Source: Streptococcus mitis
GTDB lineage: Bacteria > Bacillota > Bacilli > Lactobacillales > Streptococcaceae
DNA: 64,000 nucleotides
Direction: 5' to 3'
Assembly: GCF_000722695.1 (NCBI RefSeq)
Contig: NZ_JPFU01000013.1
Span: 124,001-188,000, forward strand
The notes under the pieces were generated by a model that was not told the origin of the DNA, made no database searches, and saw only the letters and a list, made by a program, of their open reading frames with translations. Numbering within the stretch: the first letter of the stretch is position 1; every line of letters starts with the position of its first letter. Made by a program: the position numbers and the translations under genes. This document shows positions 18,370-27,330 of this stretch, one piece after another.

Positions 18370-18686
18370 TATTTAACTCCTCTCTTGTAGAGTTCAATTA
18401 AATGGTGCATCAAATCTTTTAACAAGATAGTTGTCATCAAGTGGTCTTGGCCATGCATCATGGTTACACTATAAGCCAAATCCTCGCCAGCTGCTTCCTT
18501 GGTCAATAGACTTGTTTGCGCGTGGTGAGCCTCTGCAATACAAGAACCAGCTTCCTCAACTAAGCTATCCGCTTTTGCAAAATCACCAGCTTCAGCAGCC
18601 TTCAAGGCTTCCAATAGTTTTGAACGAGCATCGCCAGCATAGGCTACGATTTCAAAACCTAACAATGTTACTTCTTCTCTATTCAT
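18369..18686 (-). CDS. lacF: Lactose-specific PTS EIIA component
   Basis: LacF receives phosphate from HPr and passes it to the EIIB domain of LacE. The 105 residues form the three-helix lactose-type EIIA. The histidine in [10 protein letters not shown] is the phosphorylation site and the aspartate five residues on binds the trimer metal. The ATG has AAGGAG upstream. The gene is coupled to lacE through a TAATG overlap and follows lacT after 34 bases. Confidence 0.96.
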   Translation of the reverse strand: MNREEVTLLGFEIVAYAGDARSKLLEALKAAEAGDFAKADSLVEEAGSCIAEAHHAQTSLLTKEAAGEDLAYSVTMMHGQDHLMTTILLKDLMHHLIELYKRGVK

Positions 18687-18720
18687 GATAGAATTCTCCT
18701 TATATAGTTTAAATAAATTT

Positions 18721-19557
18721 TTATGACAATAAACGTTGGATATGTAGAACTAGATAAACTCGTTCACTTTTATACAAATCAAGACCCGTATGTTGCGTAA
18801 TCACATCATAGATCTTGGAACCAATCTCGAACGCTTTTGGATAGGATTGTTTAATATGATCTTCCATATCAAGAAGAGATTGGTTATCATCTCTAGATCT
18901 ATCCAAATAATCCAAGAAATAATTCAGATGAATCATAAAGCGATCATAGAAATGATTATTCTCTTTGGTTCGTTGAATTGCATAACCCTTTAGCACTTCC
19001 TCAACATTCCTGAGAATTTCTTTCCTCTTATCAATCGATTCAACCATTTGGACTTCATTCTCACCCTCAGCATTGATGAAATGATAAGCAATCCGAATAA
19101 TTTCGTCCTCAGGAAAATGATCTGCTAGCTTCTGGCGGTAAATTTCGAAAGCTTCGTTTGCGATTTGAAAAGCGACAGGATACTTGACAGAAATATCTGG
19201 CAAATTACTATCCTTGTACCTTCCTTGTGCTAGAGCTTGATAAGAACAGTAAATATGATCTGTCAAGGTTACGTAGAGATACTCTTGAATTGGATAATGA
19301 TATTTCTTTGATAGCTTATCAATGATTTCATAGGTCACTGTGATAAAATCAAGCGGAACATCTTTGAGGAGAGCCATAAAATTTTCTCTTGACTCTTCGG
19401 TCTTCATCCGAAAGATTTTCTCAACCTGATGTTCAGCAATCAAATCTCCCTTCTTCTTTCCAAATGCAATCCCCTTACCAATTACAATCACTTCTTCTCC
19501 TTTATCATTTCTGACAAGCGAGACATTGTGATTCATTGGATTTAGAATTCGATACAT
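18721..19557 (-). CDS. lacT: BglG-family transcription antiterminator LacT
   Basis: LacT binds a leader RNA site and prevents a terminator from forming when lactose PTS traffic permits. The 278 residues have an RNA-binding domain (1-55; [21 protein letters not shown]) and two PTS regulation domains. His101, His159, His210 and His272 sit at the conserved positions where EI/HPr and LacF/LacE set activity by phosphorylation. A matching RNA antiterminator site and terminator lie just upstream (19593-19677), so lacT controls its own operon lacTFEG. Confidence 0.95.
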   Translation of the reverse strand: MYRILNPMNHNVSLVRNDKGEEVIVIGKGIAFGKKKGDLIAEHQVEKIFRMKTEESRENFMALLKDVPLDFITVTYEIIDKLSKKYHYPIQEYLYVTLTDHIYCSYQALAQGRYKDSNLPDISVKYPVAFQIANEAFEIYRQKLADHFPEDEIIRIAYHFINAEGENEVQMVESIDKRKEILRNVEEVLKGYAIQRTKENNHFYDRFMIHLNYFLDYLDRSRDDNQSLLDMEDHIKQSYPKAFEIGSKIYDVITQHTGLDLYKSERVYLVLHIQRLLS

Positions 19558-19592
19558 GTCAACCTCCTTTTATATCTTAAAGGTATATGAGT

Positions 19593-19677
19593 ACAAAAAA
19601 TGACCACAAATGAACTAGAAAATCATCCGATTTCTAATTCACCTGTGATCATGCCTAATATTACTTAGTAACACTCA
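19593..19677 (-). promoter_or_regulatory. LacT antiterminator site overlapping a leader terminator
   Basis: On the minus strand the segment 19645-19677 (GTGAGTGTTACTAAGTAA, then TTAGGCATGATCAC) resembles BglG-family RNA antiterminator sites. It overlaps the 5' arm of a terminator: arms at 19631-19651 and 19601-19621 pair over about 20 positions with a few G-U, followed by TTTTTTG (19593-19600). The two structures are mutually exclusive, as expected for LacT control. Confidence 0.8.
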
Positions 19678-19699
19678 CCTTGTATTAACTTGTAACTGT

Positions 19700-19728
19700 A
19701 TTCTATCATAATGCTGATAATTTGTAAA
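19700..19728 (-). promoter_or_regulatory. lacTFEG promoter
   Basis: TTTACA (19723-19728), 17 bases, TAGAAT (19700-19705) on the minus strand. A dyad overlapping the -35 box, read on the plus strand as TTGTAAACCCTTACGA, matches the cre consensus except at two positions. Confidence 0.8.
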
Positions 19729-19861
19729 CCCTTACGAAGAACTTTTTTATTTTTTTGAGTATTCTTTTATCAAAAAATAAAATCATAAACAAAATTAAGA
19801 AAACAAGTGTTTATAATTCAGAAAATTTCATCTCAATTTAAAAACAAGTGTACTAATAACT

Positions 19862-20596
19862 CTATATTTTTTTGAAAGCTCCAAACCAAAATCCATTATT
19901 CCTAATAAATAACTCATCACCAAAAGCTCTAGTATGTTTTGAACCGATTTCTAATTTTACAAGACGCATAGGAGCCAATAATTCAATTAACTCACTTTCT
20001 GTATAAACTCTTTCTAACATTGAATCTAGTTTTCTACGTATATAACCTTTTTCTAGTAAAGAATTATCAGGAATTGCATCTCGGAAAATTCCATCTTTCC
20101 GTGGACAATAAAAATAATACATTCCTCCTGCTTTCAACACCCTTTTCACCTCTGAAAAATAGTTTTGTCTATCTTTTTCATCAACTATAAATGTAATCGC
20201 AGACATTATATCAAATATAGAATCGAAATGGTTGTCAGGAAAATCTAAACCTTTACCTACATCTGTCTGTGTTATATGACAATTAAATTGTGGAAATGAC
20301 TTAGTCAATAATTGTTTTGCACTATCAGCGGCCTCCTTTGTTAAATCTACACCACAATAAGTATCAGCATAATGATTTTCAATTAAATAGTAAAGATTCC
20401 TTCCAAAACCACAACCAACTTCTAATACCCTGCACTCATCGTTTTGAGTAACGATTTGATTTCTCAAAGAAAAAATCTTTTGAACTGCATCATTAGGAAC
20501 TAAGCGTGTCTCTGTTTTTGATGATTGGGCATGTAATTCTTCCCATTTCTTGTGATTATCTTCATTTAAAACAAATGTATCCATTGAACTCTCCAT
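19862..20596 (-). CDS. Class I SAM-dependent methyltransferase
   Basis: The 244 residues form a single Rossmann methyltransferase domain. Motif I is VLEVGCGFGRNLYYL, followed by YCGVDLT at the end of strand 2, then FDSIFDIMSAITFI (motif IV) and VLKAGGMYYFYCPRK (motif VI region). The substrate cannot be told. Its start lies inside the preceding methyltransferase gene (35-base overlap), so the two are translated together, and both follow an EamA transporter gene. This may be a small-molecule modification and export cassette; that is inference. Confidence 0.82.
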   Translation of the reverse strand: MESSMDTFVLNEDNHKKWEELHAQSSKTETRLVPNDAVQKIFSLRNQIVTQNDECRVLEVGCGFGRNLYYLIENHYADTYCGVDLTKEAADSAKQLLTKSFPQFNCHITQTDVGKGLDFPDNHFDSIFDIMSAITFIVDEKDRQNYFSEVKRVLKAGGMYYFYCPRKDGIFRDAIPDNSLLEKGYIRRKLDSMLERVYTESELIELLAPMRLVKLEIGSKHTRAFGDELFIRNNGFWFGAFKKI

Positions 20597-21266
20597 ATCT
20601 CATTATCGTTTCTACATGATGAAATCCAGTACTCTTTAACATTTCTTTATTTTCAGCATGAGTGTGGTTAATCATAACTCCCTCCAAGCTCAATTGCTTA
20701 GATAGAATTTCTTCTGGACTAAATCCATGTTCTTGCTTGAATTTAATATAATTGGAAACTATCAACTTATTTACCTTCGGATCTGTCATGATTTCTTTCT
20801 CAAATAGAATAAATGCTCCACCTTCAACTAAAGATTCATATATTTTTGATAAAATCTTTATTCTCTTGTCTGGAAGAATAAACTGAAGAAAATAATAGCT
20901 AATAATTAAATCGCTGGGTTCTAACCTGGCTTCCTCCACGGAGCTTGTTATAAATTCAAGCTCAGGAAATTTTGATTGTGCCACCTGATTCATTTCTGGA
21001 ATCTCTTCTATCCCGATAAAACGAACTTCTTTTTTAGACTTGTGACGCTGGTATAATTTACCAATCAGGTTACCCGTTGCGGAGCCTAGCTCATAACATA
21101 AGGAATGGTCACGAATAAAAAAATCGCTTAGATGACAAACAAGGTCATGTCCTTCATCATATAAAGGAATGGATTGTCTAACATGCTCATCAAAATGTTG
21201 AGCTACACCATTACCAAAACTCCATTGTGTTCCATTTTGAATAACAATATCATTTCCAACTTCCAT
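20562..21266 (-). CDS. CmoA-like SAM-dependent methyltransferase
   Basis: The 234 residues resemble E. coli CmoA along their length: SAM motif CYELGSATGNLIGKL, then SYYFLQFILPDKRIKILSKI, GGAFILFEKEI, NYIKFKQEHGFSPEEI and MLKSTGFHHVETI. CmoA makes carboxy-SAM for wobble uridine modification, but Firmicutes normally lack the CmoB partner, so the true product is unclear. It lies three bases after the EamA gene and overlaps the next methyltransferase by 35 bases. Confidence 0.78.
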   Translation of the reverse strand: MEVGNDIVIQNGTQWSFGNGVAQHFDEHVRQSIPLYDEGHDLVCHLSDFFIRDHSLCYELGSATGNLIGKLYQRHKSKKEVRFIGIEEIPEMNQVAQSKFPELEFITSSVEEARLEPSDLIISYYFLQFILPDKRIKILSKIYESLVEGGAFILFEKEIMTDPKVNKLIVSNYIKFKQEHGFSPEEILSKQLSLEGVMINHTHAENKEMLKSTGFHHVETIMRYGEFNGYICFK

Positions 21267-21269
21267 AGA

Positions 21270-22184
21270 CTACTTCTCTTCTCCCTTGACTTTCCAGTTT
21301 ACTAATACCAATGCTAACACAACCATCGAACCCCCAAGAACCAAATTTAATGTAAACGGCTCATGTAAGCCCATAATAGAAAAGATAGTTGAAAATACTG
21401 GAACTAAAAACAAGAAACTGCTAGCTACTGTTGCTCCCCTTTGTCCTAGACTATAAAACCACAGTCCAAACGAACCAACAGACGCAGGAATAATTAACCA
21501 TATAAACCAAACCCAGCCCCAAAATCCTAAATTTAGAAAGTTATAACTTTCATGCACAGGTATTGAGAATAAGTAAAGGAATACCCCACCTAATAACAAT
21601 TGCCAAGCTGTAAATATCCATGGACCGTTATCAAAAGGAATTTTCTTGGTGACAACTGTATTGATTGACCAACAAAATGAACCAAGTAAAGCAAACAAAG
21701 CACCTAAACTAAACGCAGATACATCTAGTCCAATACAAGTAACAACTCCAGCCACACCTAATATTAAGGCACTTATCTTCTGAATAGTCAATGTATCTTT
21801 TAACAAAAAATGTGCTAAGAAAGCTAACCAAAGAGGATTCGTAAATAAGATAATGGAAGACATCGATGATGACACATCATGAGCTAGGGCAAGATTAAGA
21901 AATCCCATGGTTCCAGCTGTCTGTAAGAGCCCGATAGTCACAACCAATATAAACCCCTTTATCTTGCTACCTTGACTTTTAGGGATGATAGTCCCTCCCT
22001 TGCCAAATAAAAACGATAATACCAACATCACTAACCCAGCAATAATAAATCGAACACCCCCAAGTAATAATGGAGGAGTCTTTTCAACTACTATGAGATA
22101 TTTCCCAGTTGGAAAAGACGACCCCATAAAAAGTGTGGTAAGTAATATAGAAATCAAAAAAATAAAATTTGAACCTCGTTTCAT
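21270..22184 (-). CDS. EamA/DMT-family transporter
   Basis: The 304 residues have about ten membrane segments in two repeated EamA halves. Family signs are FMGSSFPTGKYL near the N-terminus, LAHDVSSSMSSIILFTNPLW before the fifth segment and the second-half glycine-rich segment at GSFGLWFYSLGQRGA. Members export amino acids, nucleobases or drugs. It heads an operon with two methyltransferase genes and diverges from an Rrf2-type regulator. The substrate is unknown; a methylated product of its neighbours is one possibility. Confidence 0.88.
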   Translation of the reverse strand: MKRGSNFIFLISILLTTLFMGSSFPTGKYLIVVEKTPPLLLGGVRFIIAGLVMLVLSFLFGKGGTIIPKSQGSKIKGFILVVTIGLLQTAGTMGFLNLALAHDVSSSMSSIILFTNPLWLAFLAHFLLKDTLTIQKISALILGVAGVVTCIGLDVSAFSLGALFALLGSFCWSINTVVTKKIPFDNGPWIFTAWQLLLGGVFLYLFSIPVHESYNFLNLGFWGWVWFIWLIIPASVGSFGLWFYSLGQRGATVASSFLFLVPVFSTIFSIMGLHEPFTLNLVLGGSMVVLALVLVNWKVKGEEK

Positions 22185-22231
22185 TTATTTCCCCTTCTTT
22201 CAAAAGATATTGATGATATTTTTTGTCTTTT

Positions 22232-22259
22232 ATTCTACTCTTTTAAAAATGAATGTCAA
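22232..22259 (-). promoter_or_regulatory. Promoter of the EamA/methyltransferase operon
   Basis: TTGACA (22254-22259), 16 bases, TAGAAT (22232-22237) on the minus strand. Confidence 0.8.
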
Positions 22260-22306
22260 GAGATTTATCAAAAAATTCCAAGATTATTTTTTTAAACTCC
22301 TATGTA

Positions 22307-22358
22307 TTGAGAAAAAAACAAAAAAAGGCTATACTGGTAATTGTGGATAATGATTATC
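22307..22358 (+). promoter_or_regulatory. Promoter and likely operator of the Rrf2-type regulator gene
   Basis: TTGAGA (22307-22312), 17 bases, TATACT (22330-22335). A 13-base palindrome GATAATGATTATC (22346-22358) lies just past the transcription start and before the ribosome site, a good place for autorepression. Confidence 0.7.
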
Positions 22359-22379
22359 TTTTTATATGGAGGTACAAAC

Positions 22380-22856
22380 ATGCGATTGTCATCAGGTTGG
22401 GAACAGTCAGTCTATGTCTTACTCATGTTAGATCAGCTCCCTGAAGGAAAATATATCAATACAATTTCCTTGAGTGAACGGCTAGAAGTTTCAGATTCTT
22501 ATTTGAAAAAAATTATAAAACTATTAGACAACGAAGGATTGGTTAAATCCGTTAGAGGGAAAAATGGAGGCGTTGCTCTTTCTAAACCCCTCAGCCAAAT
22601 CACCTTTTACGATGTATTTGTAGCTATAGAAGGAAAAAATCGAATCTTTGAAAGTCAAAATCTTCTAAAAAAATTCTTAGGCAACGAGGAAAGTAAAAAG
22701 GCTAAAAGATGCGTCGTAACCAACTCTCTTGATATTATTGAAAACACTTTAGTTGCAACCCTGACTTCTATTACACTCAGCCAGGTCGCCCATCAAGCTG
22801 AGATTAACTATGATTTAACCGATATCAGAAATTGGGTCAATAAATGCCAAAACTAG
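22380..22856 (+). CDS. Rrf2-family transcriptional regulator
   Basis: The 158 residues begin MRLSSGWEQSVYVLLML, with a winged helix (SLSERLEVSDSYLKKIIKLLDNEGLVKSVRGKNGGVAL) typical of the Rrf2 family. The three-cysteine cluster of IscR and NsrR is missing; only one cysteine lies in the corresponding region (KKAKRCVV), so an iron-sulfur sensor is unlikely. The frame opens at 22341, but GGAGG nine bases before the ATG at 22380 fixes the start. It diverges from the EamA/methyltransferase operon, its most likely target. Confidence 0.88.
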   Translation: MRLSSGWEQSVYVLLMLDQLPEGKYINTISLSERLEVSDSYLKKIIKLLDNEGLVKSVRGKNGGVALSKPLSQITFYDVFVAIEGKNRIFESQNLLKKFLGNEESKKAKRCVVTNSLDIIENTLVATLTSITLSQVAHQAEINYDLTDIRNWVNKCQN

Positions 22857-22885
22857 CTGGAGAAAAAATTCTTCAGCTAGTTTTT
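22851..22885 (+). terminator. Terminator after the Rrf2-type gene
   Basis: AACTAGCTGGAG and CTTCAGCTAGTT pair around AAAAAATT and are followed by a T-run. The stem begins within the last codons of the gene. Confidence 0.88.
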
Positions 22886-22893
22886 ATAAATCC

Positions 22894-22947
22894 TTGACAA
22901 ATAATTTTACAAGGACTATATTATATTTGAAGATATAATATATCTTC
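22894..22947 (+). promoter_or_regulatory. Promoter with palindromic operator for the second lacA/lacB pair
   Basis: TTGACA (22894-22899), 17 bases, TATATT (22917-22922). Seven bases on lies GAAGATATAATATATCTTC (22929-22947), a near-perfect 19-bp palindrome. It is unlike the TGTTTGT boxes of the main lac operon, so a different regulator is likely. Confidence 0.75.
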
Positions 22948-23008
22948 TATATCGTCAACAATGATATTTCATTGCATGCTTTTGGATAGCTAAAGAAAGA
23001 AGGTTCTT

Positions 23009-23437
23009 ATGAAAGTTATTTTAGCTACTGACCAAGATGGTTTCCAACTGAAAGAAACCGTCAAACACTATCTGCTTCATTCTGGTTATGAAGTAATTGG
23101 CCTCAACTCTACACAAGGTTCTGCGGATTTCGTTGATTCTACTATCAATGCTATTATAGAGTTTAGAAAATATAAGCAAGCTCGTGCTATTCTTTTTGAC
23201 AAGTTTGGACATTCTTTTATGCCTGCTAATAAGTTTAAAGGTATTATCTGCGCCGCTGTTTCCGATGAACACTCTGCCATGATGACTATTCGACACAATT
23301 CTACTCCAATCATTACAATTGGTTCTGGAATTACAGGTGATATTTTAGCAGTTGAAATAGTCAAAGCCTTTCTTGAGCACAACTATGATGCTGGTCGTCA
23401 CCAAGTTCGCATTGATATGCTGAACAAGCTCTGCTAG
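23009..23437 (+). CDS. Divergent LacA-like galactose-6-phosphate isomerase subunit
   Basis: The 142 residues belong to the RpiB/LacA/LacB sugar-phosphate isomerase family and resemble the LacA of this window (26715-27140), ending with the same GRHQVRIDMLNKLC pattern. The loop AVSDEHSAMMTIRHNSTPIITIG matches LacA. Similarity by eye is well below that expected for a recent duplicate. It is followed 11 bases later by a LacB-like gene, so the pair could form a second heteromeric isomerase, perhaps for another aldohexose 6-phosphate. No sugar transporter gene is attached to it. Confidence 0.82.
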   Translation: MKVILATDQDGFQLKETVKHYLLHSGYEVIGLNSTQGSADFVDSTINAIIEFRKYKQARAILFDKFGHSFMPANKFKGIICAAVSDEHSAMMTIRHNSTPIITIGSGITGDILAVEIVKAFLEHNYDAGRHQVRIDMLNKLC

Positions 23438-23448
23438 GAGGTATTCCC

Positions 23449-23967
23449 ATGAAAATTGCTCTCGGTTGTGATCACATTGTAACAGATGTGAAGATGAAGA
23501 TTTCAAAACACCTAAAAGAACAAGGTCATGAAATCATTGATGTTGGTACTTATGATTTCGTCCGTACTCACTATCTCATTTATGGTCGCTTAATTGCAGA
23601 GGAGGTCGTCAATGGACGGGCTGACTTTGGAGTCGCCCTTTGCGGTACAGGTGTTGGAATTGCTGTATCTGCTGATAAAGTTCCTGGAACTCGAGTTGTA
23701 CTTGTCGGAGATGTTGCGACTGCTCGTTCCGCTCGTGAAAATCTCAATGCTAATATTGTTGCTTTCGGTGGTGCAATCCTAGGTATCAATTTCATTAACA
23801 ACATTGTAGATGAATTTATCAATACCAAGTACAAACCAAGTCCTGAAAAAGAGGAATTGATTGCGAAAATTGATAAACTATCTGAAGTGAGCCCAGATGT
23901 AGCTGCCAATGATCATATCTTCGATGAAGAGAATGCCAAGTGGGATCGTGGAGAATATCACGATTAA
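23449..23967 (+). CDS. Divergent LacB-like galactose-6-phosphate isomerase subunit
   Basis: The 172 residues align with LacB of this window from end to end: [19 protein letters not shown], the active-site loop ALCGTGVGIAVSADKVPG with its cysteine, and the final KWDRGEYHD. LacB provides the catalytic cysteine in the LacAB isomerase, and it is kept here. A GGAGG site precedes the ATG. The gene is the second of a two-gene operon, opposite in direction to the main lacABCD operon, with a BOX element between its stop and its terminator. Confidence 0.85.
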   Translation: MKIALGCDHIVTDVKMKISKHLKEQGHEIIDVGTYDFVRTHYLIYGRLIAEEVVNGRADFGVALCGTGVGIAVSADKVPGTRVVLVGDVATARSARENLNANIVAFGGAILGINFINNIVDEFINTKYKPSPEKEELIAKIDKLSEVSPDVAANDHIFDEENAKWDRGEYHD

Positions 23968-23996
23968 CTTGTATTCCGCCTTCTATATTTTATCTA

Positions 23997-24148
23997 ATAC
24001 TCAATAAAAATCAAAGAGCAAACTAGGAAGCTAGCCGCGGGCTGCTCAAAGCACTGCTTTGAGGTTGTGGATAGAACTGACGAAGTCAGTAACCATACCT
24101 ACGGTAAGTCGACGCTGACGTGGTTTGAAGAGATTTTCGAAGAGTATA
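23997..24148 (-). repeat. BOX element (boxA-boxB-boxC)
   Basis: On the minus strand it begins ATACTCTTCGAAAATCTC, contains CGTCAGCGTCGACTTACC (the region of the BOXA1R primer), one boxB with GACTTCGTCAGT, and ends with the boxC sequence CTTTGATTTTTATTGAGTAT. BOX elements are mobile-like repeats of the pneumococcus and mitis group that can form stable RNA. Confidence 0.9.
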
Positions 24149-24182
24149 ACCTTGAGGATAACTAACTCAAGGTTGTTTTTAT
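24149..24182 (+). terminator. Terminator of the second lacA/lacB pair
   Basis: AACCTTGAG and CTCAAGGTT form a 9-bp stem followed by GTTTTTATTT. It abuts the BOX element. Confidence 0.85.
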
Positions 24183-24187
24183 TTCAT

Positions 24188-24224
24188 CAAAAAAAGTCTA
24201 GAGATATTTCTATCCCTAGACTGA
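24188..24224 (-). terminator. Terminator after lacD
   Basis: On the minus strand AGTCTAGGGATA and TATCTCTAGACT pair around GAAA, followed by seven T residues. It ends the lacABCD transcript and faces the preceding terminator. Confidence 0.88.
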
Positions 24225-24246
24225 AGTTTTTTTCGCAATCTGAGTG

Positions 24247-25227
24247 CTACACGCGTTCTTTCCATGAAGTTGCTGTTGTTTGAAGAACTTTGTTGAGTTC
24301 GTCAATGTTTTCAAATCCAGTTGTGCGAAGCCATTCGCGAGCTGCTTCTTCACCATCTTTGATGTATGCTTCAACTGATCCAGCCCATGTAGCACGACCA
24401 CAAAGAACTCCGTTAAAGTTTGCACCTGATTCGTGAGCAAATACAAGAGTATCTTGGAAGAGCTTAGCTGATACACCAGCACTCAAGTAGATATATGGCA
24501 AGTTAGTTGCTTCATCTTGTGCTTTGAAGAAGGCTGCTGCTTCTTCACGTGTATAAACTACTTCACCTTCAGCGAAACCTTCAACATATTTAATGTTAAC
24601 AGGAACTTCTACTTTCAAGACATCAATGTTAAAGCGTGGGTCTGAGAAGACTTTCATAGCACCGATAACTTTGTGTGGTTTTACTTTAGCGTATTCTACA
24701 GAACCAGCGTCAGCAATTTTTTCATCGTAAGCAAGGATTTCAAGGAAGAATGGGATATCTTCAGCCACACACTCAGAACCGATACGTTCGATGTAAGCTT
24801 GTTTTTCTTGGTTGAGTTCGTCTGAACTATCTACATCATAGTAAAGCAAGAATTTAACTGCATCTGCACCTTCTTCTTTAATACGTTTTGCAGACCAAAC
24901 ATCCAAGCAGTCTGGCAAGCGTTTTGTGCTTGTTGTGTCATAGCCAGTTTTTTCATAAGCAAGAAGAAGACCAGCTTTTTCATCAAGAGCTTTAGTTGCT
25001 GGAAGTCCATATTCAGGATCAAGAAGCATAGATGAAGCGTATTTAGTCAATTCATCTGCAACCAAGACTTTAAGTTCTTCCATTTGAGCTACAGTTGGTT
25101 CTTCTGTTTGGTGTTGAGCCATGAGGCGTTTCAAAGCACCACGTTGGTCAAATGCAAGAGCTGAGATGATACCATTTTCATCAGAAAGTTTTTCTAAGCG
25201 TGCACGTTTTTGTTCTGTTAAAGCCAT
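24247..25227 (-). CDS. lacD: Tagatose-1,6-bisphosphate aldolase
   Basis: LacD splits tagatose 1,6-bisphosphate into dihydroxyacetone phosphate and glyceraldehyde 3-phosphate, joining the tagatose pathway to glycolysis. The 326 residues are the expected length for this class I (Schiff-base) aldolase. The motif VLKVEVPVN carries the catalytic lysine; other features are [12 protein letters not shown] near the start and [14 protein letters not shown] near the end. It follows lacC with one base between stop and ATG and ends at the terminator at 24188-24224. Confidence 0.96.
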   Translation of the reverse strand: MALTEQKRARLEKLSDENGIISALAFDQRGALKRLMAQHQTEEPTVAQMEELKVLVADELTKYASSMLLDPEYGLPATKALDEKAGLLLAYEKTGYDTTSTKRLPDCLDVWSAKRIKEEGADAVKFLLYYDVDSSDELNQEKQAYIERIGSECVAEDIPFFLEILAYDEKIADAGSVEYAKVKPHKVIGAMKVFSDPRFNIDVLKVEVPVNIKYVEGFAEGEVVYTREEAAAFFKAQDEATNLPYIYLSAGVSAKLFQDTLVFAHESGANFNGVLCGRATWAGSVEAYIKDGEEAAREWLRTTGFENIDELNKVLQTTATSWKERV

Positions 25228-25228
25228 T

Positions 25229-26158
25229 TTATACCTCTTTTACTATTAATTGATCATATAGAGCTTGATAGTTGGCCATGTTGACATGACCAGTTATTTT
25301 TTCTTGAGCATTAAGCATTCCAAGGACATTTGCCTTGATTAAAAGTTCTGCATCAGATTCTTTATGAAGAAGTCCTGAAGAAATTCCTGCCACAGTAGAG
25401 TCTCCAGATCCAACAGGATTTACTACCTGAATTCTAGGAATATCTACCTTGTAGAAAGTGTCACCATGTTTGGCAAAGGCACCGTTGGCACCAAGCGAAA
25501 CAATAATCCATTCAATCCCTGCAAACAAAGGTTCTTGAAGGACTTCTTTTAATTCATCCAAATCCTCAGAAACTTCTCTTCCTAGAAGTTGAGACAGTTC
25601 CTCATTATTTGGTTTGATGACTGTTGGTTTATGTGGTGATTCAAGAACCGCCTGAAGTGCTGCACCAGAGCAGTCCAAGACAACAGGCTTGCCAGCTTGA
25701 TTAGCAAGTTCTACCAAGCTCGCATAGTAATCAACTGGAAGGCCAGCTGGCAGACTACCTGAGATAGCTACTACTTCAACTGAGCCCAAGAGTTTTTTGA
25801 AATGTTCCAAAAAGTCTTGTCCTTCTTGTTCCAATACTACAGGACCTTTTTCAAGAACTTCTGTTTGGTTGTCTCCGTGGAGAATAGCGATACAGTTACG
25901 AGTTTCTCCCTGAATAGAGAAGAAATCTTTCTTAACCTTATCATCGATATGTTCAACCAAAAATTCACCAAGTTTACCACCGACTAAACCAGTAGCAAGA
26001 ACAGAATCCCCAAATTCTGAAAGCACTCGAGTAACGTTTAGTCCTTTACCACCAGCCGTTTTGGTTACATCCACCACACGATTGACAGTATCAATCTTCA
26101 ACTCATCCAAGGGATAGGAAATATCGATGGATGGGTTCATTGTGACTGTTAAAATCAT
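25229..26158 (-). CDS. lacC: Tagatose-6-phosphate kinase
   Basis: LacC phosphorylates tagatose 6-phosphate to the 1,6-bisphosphate. The 309-residue protein belongs to the PfkB family: signature 1 region [15 protein letters not shown] (about 36-50), and the C-terminal anion-hole motif [14 protein letters not shown] with the catalytic aspartate. It lies between lacB (10 bases) and lacD (1 base) in the lacABCD operon. Confidence 0.96.
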   Translation of the reverse strand: MILTVTMNPSIDISYPLDELKIDTVNRVVDVTKTAGGKGLNVTRVLSEFGDSVLATGLVGGKLGEFLVEHIDDKVKKDFFSIQGETRNCIAILHGDNQTEVLEKGPVVLEQEGQDFLEHFKKLLGSVEVVAISGSLPAGLPVDYYASLVELANQAGKPVVLDCSGAALQAVLESPHKPTVIKPNNEELSQLLGREVSEDLDELKEVLQEPLFAGIEWIIVSLGANGAFAKHGDTFYKVDIPRIQVVNPVGSGDSTVAGISSGLLHKESDAELLIKANVLGMLNAQEKITGHVNMANYQALYDQLIVKEV

Positions 26159-26168
26159 AGGTCACCTC

Positions 26169-26684
26169 TTAGTCGTGGTATTCTCCGCGATCCCATTTTT
26201 CAAGGAATTCAGTGAAGAAGTTTGCGTCTGTTTGTTGAGCATTATGACTTTCAACGTGTTCAATTTTCGCAATCAATTTTTTGTTTTCTTCAGTTGGTTT
26301 GTATTCAGCATGGATGAAAGCTTCGATGATATCACACATAAGCAATTCACCAGTAATTTTACCACCAAAACCGATAACGTTAGCGTTCAATTGTTCTTTA
26401 GCATAAAGAGCTGTTGTCATATCACGAACCAAGGCAGAACGAACACCAGGAACTTTATTGACAGCGTTGTTGATACCAACACCAGTACCACAGATACATA
26501 CCCCAAGATCAGCTTGACCGCTAGTTACAGCTTCACCTACTTTTTTACCAAAGATTGGGTAGTGAGTACGTGTATGGTCATAGGTACCAAAGTCAATGAC
26601 TTCATATCCTTTTGATTTCAAAAATTCTGAAACCGCCATTTTTTCATCTGTTACGATGTGGTCACATCCAATTGCAATTCTCAT
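26169..26684 (-). CDS. lacB: Galactose-6-phosphate isomerase subunit LacB
   Basis: With LacA it converts galactose 6-phosphate to tagatose 6-phosphate. The 171 residues have the RpiB fold with [14 protein letters not shown] at the start and the active-site loop [18 protein letters not shown], whose cysteine is the expected catalytic residue. The C-terminus KWDRGEYHD is typical of LacB. A paralogue lies at 23449-23967. It is second in lacABCD, 30 bases after lacA. Confidence 0.95.
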   Translation of the reverse strand: MRIAIGCDHIVTDEKMAVSEFLKSKGYEVIDFGTYDHTRTHYPIFGKKVGEAVTSGQADLGVCICGTGVGINNAVNKVPGVRSALVRDMTTALYAKEQLNANVIGFGGKITGELLMCDIIEAFIHAEYKPTEENKKLIAKIEHVESHNAQQTDANFFTEFLEKWDRGEYHD

Positions 26685-26714
26685 TTTTAACTTACCTTTC
26701 TTACTGTAATCTAA

Positions 26715-27140
26715 TTAACACATTTTGTTCAACATATCAACACGAATTTGGTGACGGCCACCGTCGTATTTACCGTTAACAAATCCTTTAGCGATGTTTT
26801 TAGCCAATTCATCACCAACAAGTTGTGCACCCATAGTGATCATACGTGAGTTGTTGTGGCCACGAGTCATATAAGCTGAACGTTCGTCAGATACTTCTGC
26901 AGCAACCATTCCTTTGATTTTTGTTGCAACCATGAATGGACCAGCTCCATAAGCATCAATCACGATACCAAGGTTTTGTTCTTCTTTGTTTACTTCTGCA
27001 GCAACAGCAAGAGTCACATCAACAAAGTCTTGACCTTCAGCTGTAACATCCACAACGTGGAAGTTTTCTTTTTCCAAGAAGTCTTTCACAACTTCTTTCA
27101 ATCTCAAACCTGCAGCATCTGCACCGATAACAATAGACAT
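26715..27140 (-). CDS. lacA: Galactose-6-phosphate isomerase subunit LacA
   Basis: Partner of LacB in the galactose-6-phosphate isomerase. The 141 residues include [17 protein letters not shown] at the start, [22 protein letters not shown], and the end [14 protein letters not shown]. The catalytic cysteine loop of LacB is replaced by DAYGAGPFM, as is normal for LacA. It is the first gene of lacABCD, behind a roughly 220-base leader and an operator-rich promoter. Confidence 0.95.
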   Translation of the reverse strand: MSIVIGADAAGLRLKEVVKDFLEKENFHVVDVTAEGQDFVDVTLAVAAEVNKEEQNLGIVIDAYGAGPFMVATKIKGMVAAEVSDERSAYMTRGHNNSRMITMGAQLVGDELAKNIAKGFVNGKYDGGRHQIRVDMLNKMC

Positions 27141-27330
27141 ATTGTATACTCCTTTTTATTTTTCTAGGCTAGTAAAACCTTTTATAGTTAGCAGTTTACC
27201 TACAAAAGCTTTCTAGCAGTTTATTGACAAATTGGATTGAATGAGATGACTGACACCTTATTCAAGTTTAGGAAACCAGTTTCCTAGAAATAATCCTTCT
27301 CCACGAAAGAGAATATAACAAGCGATTATT

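Noticed and set aside
19716..19731. cre site at the lacT promoter
   Set aside because: Two conserved positions, including the central CG, do not match, so it is mentioned only as weak.
24216..24482. 88-codon minus-strand frame over the lacD end
   Set aside because: Shifted-frame shadow of lacD that also crosses its terminator.
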